64,000 bases of DNA from Candidatus Manganitrophus morganii (GCA_021651055.1 JAJHOH010000001.1:1612001-1676000), one strand, 5' to 3'. Positions 35,182 to 45,667 are shown, counted from the first letter of the stretch. Notes: a model not told the origin generated them from the sequence alone. Made by a program: numbers and translations.

Positions 35182-38100
35182 TTACTCAGCCTTCCCCTCT
35201 ACGGAGATCGGTCGAGCGCTTCCCTCCTGTCCCGCGAATCGGAAGCCGGGATCGGTCGGCGACAAGGCGAGAATCTTCTTGTCTCCCTTCGGAAGCACCT
35301 TGAGGAAGCCCCATTGTCCCGCATCGATGTAGGCAGCCCGGTGATTCATATAGACGTAATCACCCGCCAACTGATGCGGTCCGCCGGCGCCCCCTCTGAG
35401 GTCGACACGGAGGTAGGAGCTTCCGCCGAATTCAAAGGAACTGTGCAAATGCGCCCCTCTGAATTGATCGGCGGGCCACTCGTGACCATCCAGCGCAAAG
35501 ACCCCGACCTGCTCGCTGAATCCGCCAAAGACATGGATGAGAACCGGATCCCCGGCATGGGCCTGCAGAACCGGCGTGCTCGGACCGGTCTTGCTGGCGG
35601 ACACACACTGGAAGATCATCCCAACCTCGCAGGCTCCGTTGTCGATATACCAGTCTTTCGGCTCCGCCCGGTAGTTCACCCCGGTGAGGCCGGCGACCTT
35701 CTGAGCATACGGCATGAAGCTGGTTCCCATAAGCTGATCTTCATCCTGGAACATCAGCGAGAATTCCCGGTAGTTTTTCTTGTTCTCATTGCCCGGAACG
35801 CTCCGGTCAACGATCACGTCGGCCTGCCAGGAATTCTTCAGGGTAATATCCTCTCCGGTCGCCGGATCGCGATACTTCGACCCTCTCGGCCCGATGATAA
35901 CGGCGCCGTAGAGACCGTTCCGAGGATTGTCGACGACGTTCCCCCAGTCCTGAATCATGGAAGCATTTTCACCATATTCAGGGTGGGCATAGTAGGTATA
36001 CGTCCGGCTCTGGCCGGGGGCCACCGTTTGATCGCCGGGATTGTTTCCGACGTTCGCCCCGGTGGAATCTTTCGGATCAAAAGCGAGCATATCGGCATGC
36101 AGCCCCGCCCGCTCTTTGGCCATCCGGTTGGTGAGCTTGATCTTGATGCAATCCCCGACGTTGACCCACAGTGTCAGCGGCATCGGTTTGAGATTCCCGC
36201 TTTTTACCTTGGTCACCTCATCATCGAGGACATAGGCCTTTCCTTGCTCGTTGGCCGTATTCACCCTCCGGCCCAGGTCGACCTCCATGATCTCCGGCAT
36301 GCCGGGATTAAAACGCATGGCATAATCGATCGCTGAGACGCTGAAGTTCTTGACCGGCGCATCCGCAGGGCAGACCTCCTTTGCCGGGGCGGGAATCTCT
36401 TCCCGAGAAGGCAAGGGTTGGAGGCTCTTATCCGGTTTATCCAACACCCGGATCAATCCCCACGATCCACCGGAGAAGTGAGAGGCCCGCCCGGAGTAGT
36501 AGAGGTAGTCCCCCGCCATCCGTTGCGGTCCGCCGGCGGCCGGGATGACCATATCGAGCCGCTCTGCAATGGCAATGTGGAAGGTATTGCGCGGCAGCGA
36601 ACCGGAGTTGAAGCGCTCCATCGGAAAATAATGGCCGCTGACATGCCAGGTGTGGGCTTCATTCGCCGCTCCCTGAATGATGCGGAAGACGATCGGATCG
36701 CCGAGATAGGCTTTCATCATCGGGGTTGCCGGATCGCCATGCACCTTGCTGGAGAAGAGCTGAGAAGGATCGGGGTTGTTGGCCAGCCGCACCGAAAGCG
36801 GCTCCACCCGCAATCCAAACCCTCCGCCGGTGGTGGCCTCTCCTCCGTTGAGGAAGGTCATCGCCGACTTGTTCAGCCGTTCCGGATACTTCGCAGACGG
36901 CGTTCCGTCCACGGAAGGACGTCCCGCCATCGGGTTATCGGCCGTGATCAACTCAGCCGTTCTCGGGTTGGAATCCATGATCTGCATGACGACTTCGCGG
37001 AAGCTGCCCGAGACCTGATGAGAAACAGGATCGGTCGTACGGATATCCGCCACAATCCCGCTCCGGATCTCTTTTCCGGTCGCCGGATCATGATAGGTCG
37101 ATCCGGCCGGCTCAACGATCGTCGAACCGAAGAGCCCATGGCCCCAGCCATCAAGACCGAAGACATGGTCGTGCCAGAAGACCAGGCCGAGGTCGACGTC
37201 GGGATACCACCGATAACGAACGAACTCAGGGCTGGCGATCGATCCTTTCTTATGATTCCCCTTAAGAGGCTCGGTCAGGACCACCGTGGTTCCCTTGATC
37301 TCTTTGATCTTGACCGCTTCGAACTCGCCGACGCCGTCGAGGGAAAGTCCGATGGTGATCCCCGGGTGGAACATCGGGGTATCGAACTTGATCTCATGCA
37401 CGTCGACTTTGCGGACAGCGGAGGCGATCTCAATCGAGGTATCCCCTGCTTTCGCCTCTTTGGTCAACGTGGTGTTTTGAGGAACCGGTAGTCCGTAATG
37501 CGGCTTCGCCTTGTCCTCCGGCTTCAAGATGGTGAAAGGCCGGACCGACTGCTCGTAGTTAAAGCCGATGATCACCCCGTCCGACGCGGTGATGTCGAAC
37601 TGGAAGAAATGGGGATGGATGTTCGTCTTATTGGAATGAACGGTTCGGTCGTCATCCTGCATCTTGCTCTTATAAATGACGTCGACACAATCATACACAT
37701 TGGCACGAATCGCCAACGGCACTTTTTTATCGTCGTTCTTACGAACTTCCGCTTCTTCCTCTTCCAAAACGAAGAGCAACCCATCCGGATCAACGATCGC
37801 CGGCGTTTTCTTCGTCGCCGCCTTCAGTGTGATCGGAAGAGTAATCCCGTTGATCGTGTAGAATTTCCGGGGTGCTCTTCCGGGACAGAGGCTCCACGGC
37901 CCCTGCTCTCCAGGAGTCGCCGGCTCTGTTTCTCTCGCCATCCGTCGGATCGGCTCAAAGAACGGCGCCGGGTTGTGCTCGGGCGAGAAAGGAACCCGTT
38001 TCCCCATGTGCGGCCTTAAATAAGGGATTGAAAGTTTCCCTGTGGCCGGATCGAACCGAAGTGCGAACCGCTTTCCCGGCGTGGGACTCTTATAGTTGAC

Positions 38101-39996
38101 CCACACCTGCTTCGTCTCCGGTTCCGACATGGCGGTATTTCCATCCCAAACCCAATCGAGCACCGTCGCATCCATCGAAACGACCTGCTTATGCTCGTCG
38201 TCGGTCCCGCCTGGTTTTCCCTGGGCCGGAAGCATCATGTCGACCCACTCTTTGATCGACACTTCAGGTGGATTCGCCTTCCAGTTGCTCTTGTCGGCGG
38301 TGATCTTGAACTTCTGTCCACCGAACCAATCGACCGTCTTGCCGACAAGTTTGGAGGAATCGACCGCCGGTTTCATCTTTCCTTTCCGATCGGGAAGCTC
38401 GGCCAGCGGCGGCATGATGTCATCTTGGGAGCCGGCCACCTGAAGGGTGTTGTAGACGCGCCAGAAGCCCCACATCCCGGTGACGTAGTGCTGGGGGATG
38501 TGGCAGTGGAAGGTGTAGTCGCCCGCGCCGTAGGCACAGCCGCCGGCGCCGCATTCGATCACCTGATCATACGATTCGGCGGCGCCGATCGCCTGAACGT
38601 CCAAACGCTCGGAGCTGGTTCGGACCGGCGGGAACTTCACCGGGCCGGTTCCGCCGGCGGTCGCCGCAAAATTAAACTCCGCCGCGGTGACGGCGCCGGG
38701 TGAACGAGGCCAGCGGTCGCTGCCGCCGTGGAGATGATGGGAGTGAATGACTTCCGATCCCCCCATCATCCGATATTTGGTCGGATCGCCCAAGTAAGAA
38801 CGGGGAACCGTGGTGGCAGGATCGCCAAAAGTGTAGGAGCCGTACCCCATCGATTCATCGTGGACATGGTGCTCCTTGTCCTGCATGGCCAGCCGCGTTC
38901 CGTGCGGCTCGCTTCGAAGATTCAGTCCCCGGCCGCCGGGCCGATAGGTGTCGGTGAAGGAATCGCGCTGCGCCAGCATCTCGCTGTTGCGGTCCAGGAT
39001 CCGGAAGACCTCGTCGCCGATCTCATGATAGAAGATGGCGAACTCACGGAAGTCGGGTCCGTTCGGATCTTCGATCATCGCCATCCAGCCGCTCTTCATC
39101 TCCTTGCCGGTCCAGGGATTCAGATAACGAGAACCCCGCGGTTCAACCACAAGGGAACCGAACATGCCGAGCGACCATTGATCACGGACGGCATGGCTAT
39201 GGAAATGATGTGCTGAGTCGGGTTGATCTCCGGGGATATACCATTCGAATTCCTGCGTCTTGCCCGGCGCGACCATCGAATCCTTGTTCGTCATCGTTGC
39301 CGCCTGACCGGTGGCCTTCACGATCATACTGGAGCCGTGAATGTGGAGGCTAACCGGCTCGTCGTTCTCGGTCTGGTTCCGGAGGGTAATCCGGACGCAG
39401 TCACCGGCGTTGGCGCGGATGACCAGCGGTTGAATCAGATCGCCCTGAAGCCCAACGGAAACGGCCGCCGCAGGAAAGGGATCTTTGCTCTCGCGGGCCG
39501 CTTTGTTTTTGGCCTCTTCCGCGCGAACCTTTTGGAGATCTTCGGTCAGAACATAGAGGTAGCCGGGATAGTAGTCCATAAAGCGGCTGATCGTGATCTC
39601 CGCATTGATGGCGGAGATATCGAAGGTCTTCACCGGAATATTGCTCGGGCAGCGTCCCCCTTGGACGACCGCTTCTTCATTCGCGATCTGGAGGGGAATC
39701 CCCTGCGACATCGTGTGGGCCTGAGAAGCGTTCGTGAATCCGCCCAGATTTCCACCGGCCCGGGTGATTTCGTGATCGAGCTTCTCGGTCAGTTTGTTCA
39801 ACATCTGCGCGCCGGCGTCCTGGCGGACGGCCCCGGCGGGAACCGGACTTCCCTGGCCCCGCTCCGGCATTCTCATTTCCTGCATGTCATGATCGTGCGG
39901 ATGTGTCCCTTCGGCATTCAACACGCCGCTCTGGAACAAAAACAATGCTAAAAACGCAAAAAATCCCCCCCAGAAGCTACCTTCTGACTTCTTCAT
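35182..39996 (-). CDS. Giant secreted multicopper oxidase 2 (MofA-like)
   Basis: A 1,604-residue paralogue of oxidase 1 with a signal peptide (GGFFAFLALFLFQSGVLNA) and a His-rich linker. The units begin CPSNIPVKTFDISAIN, CPGRAPRKFYTINGIT and CPADAPVKNFSVSAID. Unit 1 has HIHGSS, HFHSHAVRDQ, HSHHLHGG and HCHIPQHYVTGM (near residue 497). Unit 2 keeps HPHFFQF and FWHDHVFG (near 939); unit 3 is degenerate. Expected location is the periplasm or cell surface, oxidising a metal with reduction of O2 to water. The start at 39996 is fixed by GAGGAG eight bases upstream. A sigma-54 promoter (40234-40248) and activator site (40331) precede it, and the activator gene is next upstream. Confidence 0.85.
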   Translation of the reverse strand: MKKSEGSFWGGFFAFLALFLFQSGVLNAEGTHPHDHDMQEMRMPERGQGSPVPAGAVRQDAGAQMLNKLTEKLDHEITRAGGNLGGFTNASQAHTMSQGIPLQIANEEAVVQGGRCPSNIPVKTFDISAINAEITISRFMDYYPGYLYVLTEDLQKVRAEEAKNKAARESKDPFPAAAVSVGLQGDLIQPLVIRANAGDCVRITLRNQTENDEPVSLHIHGSSMIVKATGQAATMTNKDSMVAPGKTQEFEWYIPGDQPDSAHHFHSHAVRDQWSLGMFGSLVVEPRGSRYLNPWTGKEMKSGWMAMIEDPNGPDFREFAIFYHEIGDEVFRILDRNSEMLAQRDSFTDTYRPGGRGLNLRSEPHGTRLAMQDKEHHVHDESMGYGSYTFGDPATTVPRSYLGDPTKYRMMGGSEVIHSHHLHGGSDRWPRSPGAVTAAEFNFAATAGGTGPVKFPPVRTSSERLDVQAIGAAESYDQVIECGAGGCAYGAGDYTFHCHIPQHYVTGMWGFWRVYNTLQVAGSQDDIMPPLAELPDRKGKMKPAVDSSKLVGKTVDWFGGQKFKITADKSNWKANPPEVSIKEWVDMMLPAQGKPGGTDDEHKQVVSMDATVLDWVWDGNTAMSEPETKQVWVNYKSPTPGKRFALRFDPATGKLSIPYLRPHMGKRVPFSPEHNPAPFFEPIRRMARETEPATPGEQGPWSLCPGRAPRKFYTINGITLPITLKAATKKTPAIVDPDGLLFVLEEEEAEVRKNDDKKVPLAIRANVYDCVDVIYKSKMQDDDRTVHSNKTNIHPHFFQFDITASDGVIIGFNYEQSVRPFTILKPEDKAKPHYGLPVPQNTTLTKEAKAGDTSIEIASAVRKVDVHEIKFDTPMFHPGITIGLSLDGVGEFEAVKIKEIKGTTVVLTEPLKGNHKKGSIASPEFVRYRWYPDVDLGLVFWHDHVFGLDGWGHGLFGSTIVEPAGSTYHDPATGKEIRSGIVADIRTTDPVSHQVSGSFREVVMQIMDSNPRTAELITADNPMAGRPSVDGTPSAKYPERLNKSAMTFLNGGEATTGGGFGLRVEPLSVRLANNPDPSQLFSSKVHGDPATPMMKAYLGDPIVFRIIQGAANEAHTWHVSGHYFPMERFNSGSLPRNTFHIAIAERLDMVIPAAGGPQRMAGDYLYYSGRASHFSGGSWGLIRVLDKPDKSLQPLPSREEIPAPAKEVCPADAPVKNFSVSAIDYAMRFNPGMPEIMEVDLGRRVNTANEQGKAYVLDDEVTKVKSGNLKPMPLTLWVNVGDCIKIKLTNRMAKERAGLHADMLAFDPKDSTGANVGNNPGDQTVAPGQSRTYTYYAHPEYGENASMIQDWGNVVDNPRNGLYGAVIIGPRGSKYRDPATGEDITLKNSWQADVIVDRSVPGNENKKNYREFSLMFQDEDQLMGTSFMPYAQKVAGLTGVNYRAEPKDWYIDNGACEVGMIFQCVSASKTGPSTPVLQAHAGDPVLIHVFGGFSEQVGVFALDGHEWPADQFRGAHLHSSFEFGGSSYLRVDLRGGAGGPHQLAGDYVYMNHRAAYIDAGQWGFLKVLPKGDKKILALSPTDPGFRFAGQEGSARPISVEGKAE

Positions 39997-40233
39997 TCCG
40001 CTTCTCCTCATCATTCTCTTGTAATTTTCTTCCTGAAATGATCGTATCCGATGACAGGTGATGATGTGGTTCTCATTTCATTGATTGAGCGCTGAGCGAT
40101 ATCCCCTCGCCGAGATACGCTTGAAAGCGTCTCAACCATCGGTTCTAAACGGAGATTGGTGATCCTCACTCCGTGAATAAAAGTATTGACACCTTCCATT
40201 TCACGGCAAGCGACAATGGCGGTTCGCTACAGA

Positions 40234-40248
40234 GCAAGAGCGATGCCA
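40234..40248 (-). promoter_or_regulatory. Sigma-54 (-24/-12) promoter of giant oxidase 2
   Basis: On the minus strand this reads TGGCATCGCTCTTGC, matching TGGCAY-N5-TTGC with the invariant GG and GC ten bases apart. It lies about 240 bases upstream of the oxidase 2 start and just downstream of a sigma-54 activator gene. Confidence 0.7.
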
Positions 40249-40330
40249 AAAAATTGACGCAGAAGAAAACCGAAAAAGACTGGGATTTTTTATAAAATGC
40301 GGAATGAGACCGGTATTGGATCGTAGTCAG

Positions 40331-40353
40331 TGTGTCAATATTTTAGACAGTTG
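40331..40353 (-). promoter_or_regulatory. Candidate enhancer (UAS) for giant oxidase 2
   Basis: TGTGTCAATATTTTAGACAG then TTG. Its first 15 bases match 14 of 15 at 41825-41839, upstream of the activator gene. It contains TGTC-N9-GACA and lies about 85 bases upstream of the -24/-12 promoter, a usual distance for enhancer-binding proteins. Confidence 0.55.
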
Positions 40354-40497
40354 ACTAGAAATTTATTCACTCGCTCGGCGGAAATAGGACGAGCAGACCG
40401 GTTGAAAATTCGCCGCCGATTTAAAATAATCTGATTTGAAACAGATGGATCGCAGTGATTAAAACTTAGGTTAAACGCTTTGAGAAAGACAAGAGGG

Positions 40498-41766
<1,269 letters not shown>

Positions 41767-41824
41767 AAGCCTCCGTTCTTCGCTGATACCAAGAAGTTTG
41801 ATTATCTTATTGAAACGGCCAATC

Positions 41825-41845
41825 TGTGTCAAGATTTTATTGACA
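41825..41845. promoter_or_regulatory. Inverted-repeat operator upstream of the activator gene
   Basis: TGTCAAGATTTTATTGACA at 41827-41845: a perfect six-base inverted repeat, TGTCAA/TTGACA. It sits 60 bases upstream of the activator's GTG and shares a 14/15 motif with 40331-40345. It would fit autoregulation, or control of the divergent TPR operon. Confidence 0.55.
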
Positions 41846-41958
41846 TGACAAATCCGGTCGGTCGCCCAGCAAGACACCGGATCGCCGTACCGTCAGTTGT
41901 TTTTTATTTTTTGGGATGATAGAATGCAGCCGTCTTTAAGAAAGGGAGTCTTTTAAGC

Positions 41959-43014
41959 GTGAAATGGATCGTACCCCTGCGGCTGATTTACATCGCAGGT
42001 TTGTTCCTCATTTGTCTGCCCGGTTTTTCGTTCGCCTCTTCCCCCGCCGATCGCGCCAAATCTTCCTTTGAAGAAGGAATCGAGCTGAACAAGCAACGGC
42101 GCTACGATGAGGCCCTTGAGAAATTTATCCAGGCGGCGACATTGAGCCTCGACAGCCATATCTACCACCAGGCGGTTTACCGGACCCAGATTGCCCTGCG
42201 CCGCGGTCCCCAAGGAACACAGTTCTACAAAGATCTGGCGGCGAAACACCCGACGAATGCAACGGTCCATTACTGGCTCGGCCGGTTCCATCTGGAAAGC
42301 CGCGCTTTGGAAGAGGCGGCGAAGGAATTCGAGGAGGCCGCCCGGCTGGCCCCTCGGGACGAACACGCCTTTGTTTCGCTAGGGCATGTCTACCTTCGGA
42401 TCGGAAAAGAGAAAGAGGCCTTGGAAGCCTACACGCAGGCGAACAAACTCTCGCCCAAAATTGCGGTCGTCCATGCCGGCATGGCCAATATCCATTACCG
42501 CCGGAACCATTTCGACAAAGCGCAAAAGGAGTATGAAGCGGCGCTTGCGATCGATCCTTCACTCATGGAAGCGCGGTACAATCTGGGTCTGATCTATGAG
42601 AAGAAGGGGGAGATCTCCAACGCCGTGAAGCAATGGCAGGCGATGGTCGAGGCCGATCCGAATGAATCGAGGGCGCGCGAGAAGCTCGCGCGGGTTTATT
42701 TCCTCGGCGGGGAATATCTCGATGCAACCCGGGAGTACGCCACCCTCTCGCAGGTCAAGCAAGGCTCACCCGACATTTTCCTCGCCCTCGGCGAATCCCA
42801 GCTCTTGCTGGCGGCAAGTCTCTCCGACCCAAACGAGCGCCGGCAATTGATCACCATGGCGATTCAGGCGTTTCAACGGACCGTTGAGCTCGATCCGAAA
42901 AACGTGCAGGCCCGCAAATATCTGGACCGCTTGAACTCCGAGAAACCGGCGCGGGCGCAAAAAAATGAAAGAGCACCTTCGGAAAAAACGGGAAAGGGGA
43001 AAAGCGTTGAATAG
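41959..43014 (+). CDS. Exported TPR-repeat protein
   Basis: A 351-residue protein with a signal peptide (LRLIYIAGLFLICLPGFSFA) and about seven tetratricopeptide repeats: ALEKFIQAATLSLDSHIYHQ, VHYWLGRFHLESRALEEAAK, AFVSLGHVYLRIGKEKEALE, and ARYNLGLIYEKKGEISNAVK. The tail is basic and disordered. TPR proteins scaffold complexes, here in the periplasm. The start is GTG at 41959. It is the first gene of a three-gene operon and is divergent from the sigma-54 activator. Confidence 0.85.
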   Translation: MKWIVPLRLIYIAGLFLICLPGFSFASSPADRAKSSFEEGIELNKQRRYDEALEKFIQAATLSLDSHIYHQAVYRTQIALRRGPQGTQFYKDLAAKHPTNATVHYWLGRFHLESRALEEAAKEFEEAARLAPRDEHAFVSLGHVYLRIGKEKEALEAYTQANKLSPKIAVVHAGMANIHYRRNHFDKAQKEYEAALAIDPSLMEARYNLGLIYEKKGEISNAVKQWQAMVEADPNESRAREKLARVYFLGGEYLDATREYATLSQVKQGSPDIFLALGESQLLLAASLSDPNERRQLITMAIQAFQRTVELDPKNVQARKYLDRLNSEKPARAQKNERAPSEKTGKGKSVE

Positions 43015-43015
43015 A

Positions 43016-43579
43016 ATGGATCACCGCGCTCTGATATTTTACGGAATCTCGATCGCCGCGATGGTTTGTTTCACGCCGATCGCTTCTTTCGCTGTCGAAC
43101 GGACGTACGATTGCGCCGCGCAAGAGAACCGCGATAAGCCGACGACCATTGAAATTCTTCTCGCCGGAAAATGGAAGAACCGCACCAAAGAGGTGAAGCA
43201 ATCTTTCACAACGGTGGACGAATCGTTGAAAGTTCGGATCAAGTTTTTCCCCTTTTTGGATCCCCCCATGAACATCGGGATCGGCCGATGCGTCTCCGCC
43301 GAAGAAGCTCGCCTCGCCATCCGGGAGGCGATCCGTCACAACGGCGGGGTCGACCGGCTGATTATGCAAGATATTATGCCCCACCACTGGGTCAAGATCG
43401 GGACGACCGACACCTCCGAGCTGACCTGGATTCCGATCAGCCCGGAGGAGCTGGCCCGATTGACCGACCCTTCCCTCACGACTGAGAAATTTCACGATCT
43501 TTACAGAGAGTTGGCCCGTCAAAAAGAAAAGAAGTTGCCCTTTGGGATGGGAAACCCAGAGCGCGAACAAACACAATGA
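43016..43579 (+). CDS. Exported protein, paralogue of 26058-26621
   Basis: A 187-residue protein with a signal peptide (LIFYGISIAAMVCFTPIASFA). The conserved core PPMNIGIGRCVSAEEARLAI, HNGGVDRLIM and LTTEKFHDLYREL is shared with the gene at 26058. Two Cys (YDCAAQ and GRCVS) may pair. The start could be the TTG at 43007, which has AAGGGG upstream, or the ATG at 43016. It follows the TPR gene with no gap. The function is unknown. Confidence 0.65.
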   Translation: MDHRALIFYGISIAAMVCFTPIASFAVERTYDCAAQENRDKPTTIEILLAGKWKNRTKEVKQSFTTVDESLKVRIKFFPFLDPPMNIGIGRCVSAEEARLAIREAIRHNGGVDRLIMQDIMPHHWVKIGTTDTSELTWIPISPEELARLTDPSLTTEKFHDLYRELARQKEKKLPFGMGNPEREQTQ

Positions 43580-44007
43580 GAATCCCAATCGTCGTGGTAT
43601 CGATATTTAAGAATGAATCGATGCGAATGCGGCGGCTCTTTTCTCGCCTCCTCATTGCAGCGGTGCTCATCGCCGTCGTCGCCCCCGCCATAGCGGCCCC
43701 GCCCGATCGGTCGGACGTGGAAGTCCTGGAGCATCGGTGGCGTCCGGACGCGGTTTGGGAAAAGATCGGAAAGACGAAATTCATCTGGAGCGCCACCCTC
43801 CGCAATCATTCCGACGCCAAAAGGAGGGTCTTCGTTTACTACGATCTCTTGAGCGCCGACAATGTCCCTCTGGCAAGCAACGTCGCCAATAAAACGATCG
43901 CGCCGGGTCAAACCGTCGAGGTTGTTTCAGACTCCTACATCAACAGCAACTTTCTTTCCCAGGTCAAAAGCAGCCGCGTCACGGTGAAGCTTCGCTTTCC
44001 AAACTAA
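43576..44007 (+). CDS. Exported beta-sandwich protein
   Basis: A 143-residue protein. Its ATG overlaps the previous stop (ATGA). After an export segment (RLLIAAVLIAVVAPAIA) comes an Ig-like/FxLYD-type sandwich: WSATLRNHSDAKRRVFVYYD, LLSADNVPLAS, KTIAPGQTVEVVSDSYINS. Such domains are common in periplasmic or envelope accessory proteins. An ATG 15 codons later (43621) is an alternative start giving a more usual signal peptide. It is the last gene of the TPR operon. Confidence 0.65.
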   Translation: MRIPIVVVSIFKNESMRMRRLFSRLLIAAVLIAVVAPAIAAPPDRSDVEVLEHRWRPDAVWEKIGKTKFIWSATLRNHSDAKRRVFVYYDLLSADNVPLASNVANKTIAPGQTVEVVSDSYINSNFLSQVKSSRVTVKLRFPN

Positions 44008-44052
44008 AACCAAATTTTATTAGTTGATTATTGATCGTCTGAGCGGTTTGCT

Positions 44053-44502
44053 TTAGGCCCGGCTGGAAGCGTTCGGATTTTCTTTGTTTTTCTTCTTTTG
44101 ACGGCTCGATTCCAGCGCTTGTGCGATCAGTTGGAGGAACTGATCAATTTGATGAAGCGGTTTGACGTAATAATGGTAGGCGCCTCGAATAATCGCTTCT
44201 TTGGCCACCTCCTCGGAAGCATTGCCGGTCAGGAGGATCACCTCGGTGTGAGAAGCCATCTCTTTGAGCTCTTTTAGAAAATCGATCCCGTTGACCCAGC
44301 CGGGAAGGTCGAAATCGATCGTGGCGAGATCGAATTGCTCTTCTTGAACCTTGCAAAGGGCATCCTCCCCGGTGGCAACCGTGACAACCTCATACCCGTT
44401 GCCTCTGAAAAGGTCGACCAAAAGCTCCCGGAAGCTTTTATCGTCATCCAGGACCAGGATCCGAGGAGGCCTCGTCTTTATTTGATCCTTCTTATCGTCC
44501 AT
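44053..44502 (-). CDS. Single-domain response regulator
   Basis: A 149-residue CheY-like receiver: acidic pocket LVLDDDKSF, phospho-acceptor Asp in ATIDFDLPG, Thr in ILLTGNAS, Lys in YYVKPLHQ. There is no output domain; the tail is basic (RQKKKNKENP). It probably works by protein-protein contact. The ATG at 44502 is used because upstream in-frame codons look non-coding. It is divergent from the CBS/Usp island and ends near the TPR operon. Confidence 0.85.
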   Translation of the reverse strand: MDDKKDQIKTRPPRILVLDDDKSFRELLVDLFRGNGYEVVTVATGEDALCKVQEEQFDLATIDFDLPGWVNGIDFLKELKEMASHTEVILLTGNASEEVAKEAIIRGAYHYYVKPLHQIDQFLQLIAQALESSRQKKKNKENPNASSRA

Positions 44503-44663
44503 ACTGAATAGTATACAAGATCGTTGTCCTAGAGATCTTTCGATCCAATGCGCTGTCCATTCAGGTAGACAAACGGGGGGGACGCAGTCCTCTCCATAAC
44601 TCATTGTCATCTTTTAACCAGTTGTATTTAAAGGCGAAAGTTATTTTACCTTCGGGGTCCTGC

Positions 44664-44678
44664 TGGCATCCCATTTGC
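44664..44678 (+). promoter_or_regulatory. Sigma-54 promoter heading the CBS/Usp stress island
   Basis: TGGCATCCCATTTGC: GG and GC in exact -24/-12 spacing, sharing TGGCATC and TTGC with the oxidase 2 promoter. It ends 48 bases upstream of the first CBS-protein start. Confidence 0.7.
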
Positions 44679-44726
44679 TCTTTATGTTATGTAAAGATGA
44701 GGGAACAAACTTTGAGGGGGACTGCC

Positions 44727-45173
44727 ATGAGAAAGAACGATTTGAAGATGGGAGCCAAGCCGCTCCTGCAGACGACAGCCCTCGATTTGATGGAACGGGC
44801 CGTGGTCTTCTTTAAAAAAGAGACGAAGTGTGACGCGATCCTCTCGTGCATGGTCAACGGAAACTTCGGAAGCGTTCCGGTTGTGGATGAGGAGATGAGG
44901 CTCCTCGGTATCGTGAGCGAGTACGATCTTCTCGACGCCCTCATGACCGGCGTCGATGTCACCCACCTTTCGGCCGAGGAGATCATGAAACATCCCCACG
45001 CCGTTTCGATCGACTGCCCGGCCTTGGAAATCGGCCGCTTCATCCAACAGAATCATCTGATCCGTCTGCCGGTGGTCGATCAGGACAATCGGTTGGTCGG
45101 GATGGTCGCACGGCGCGACCTTTTGAACGGATACCTGGAAGCGCTTCTTGAACGAGATAAAGACGCTTTGTAG
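44727..45173 (+). CDS. CBS-domain pair protein 1
   Basis: A 148-residue protein made of two CBS motifs: VNGNFGSVPVVDEEMRLLGI then VSEYDLLDAL, and QQNHLIRLPVVDQDNRLVGM then VARRDLLNG. CBS pairs bind adenosine nucleotides and report energy state. The ATG at 44727 has GAGGGGG six bases upstream. It is the first gene after the sigma-54 promoter and is followed by a palindrome and a second CBS protein. Confidence 0.88.
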   Translation: MRKNDLKMGAKPLLQTTALDLMERAVVFFKKETKCDAILSCMVNGNFGSVPVVDEEMRLLGIVSEYDLLDALMTGVDVTHLSAEEIMKHPHAVSIDCPALEIGRFIQQNHLIRLPVVDQDNRLVGMVARRDLLNGYLEALLERDKDAL

Positions 45174-45200
45174 GGGCGTATTGCAATACGCCCCTACAAA
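45167..45200. repeat. Perfect 34-base palindrome
   Basis: TTTGTAGGGGCGTATTG (45167-45183) is followed by its exact reverse complement (45184-45200). It overlaps the stop of the first CBS gene and precedes the next ribosome site. It is of the same GTAGGGG type as 2471. Confidence 0.8.
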
Positions 45201-45217
45201 GCAAAAGGAGGTATTCC

Positions 45218-45667
45218 ATGCAACAAGAAGAGAAGATGACCATGGAGGACCGAATGACCCCCGATCCGGTCACGATCCGCTCCGACCAGACGATCGGAGA
45301 GGGGCTGGTCCTGATGTTCGAGCATGACATCCGCCATCTCCCGGTCGTCTCTCACGGGAAGGTGGTCGGGATGGTCTCCGACCGGGATATTCGCCAGCTC
45401 CTCGGGAAGGCGAGCATTGCCGCGAAGCACCGCGAGGAAGAGCGGCGCCAGCTTCGGCTTCCGGTCACGGAGATCATGGCGACCCATCTTTATACCGTCG
45501 AGAAGACAACCCCTCTTGCCGAGGGGGTCCGGCTCATGGTAGAACACAAGATCGGCGCCGTTCCGGTCGTCGATTCAAAGCAGCATGTCGTCGGGATCTT
45601 CAGCGAGCTCGATGCGCTGCGGTACTGTCTCTATCTCATTGAACGATACCAAAGTGTACGCTCTTAA
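45218..45667 (+). CDS. CBS-domain pair protein 2
   Basis: A 149-residue protein with two CBS motifs: MTPDPVTIRSDQTIGEGLVL then IRHLPVVSHGKVVGMVSDRD, and MATHLYTVEKTTPLAEGVRL then IGAVPVVDSKQHVVGIFSEL. It is a more typical CBS pair than protein 1. AAAAGGAGG precedes the ATG. It likely binds AMP/ATP and works with the Usp proteins of the same run of genes. Confidence 0.9.
   Translation: MQQEEKMTMEDRMTPDPVTIRSDQTIGEGLVLMFEHDIRHLPVVSHGKVVGMVSDRDIRQLLGKASIAAKHREEERRQLRLPVTEIMATHLYTVEKTTPLAEGVRLMVEHKIGAVPVVDSKQHVVGIFSELDALRYCLYLIERYQSVRS

Noticed and set aside
44630-44660. TGTCATCTTTTAACCAGTTG near 44618 as a copy of the activator site
   Set aside because: Similarity to the 40331 site needs a one-base gap and lacks the GACA half; kept only as a weak hint.
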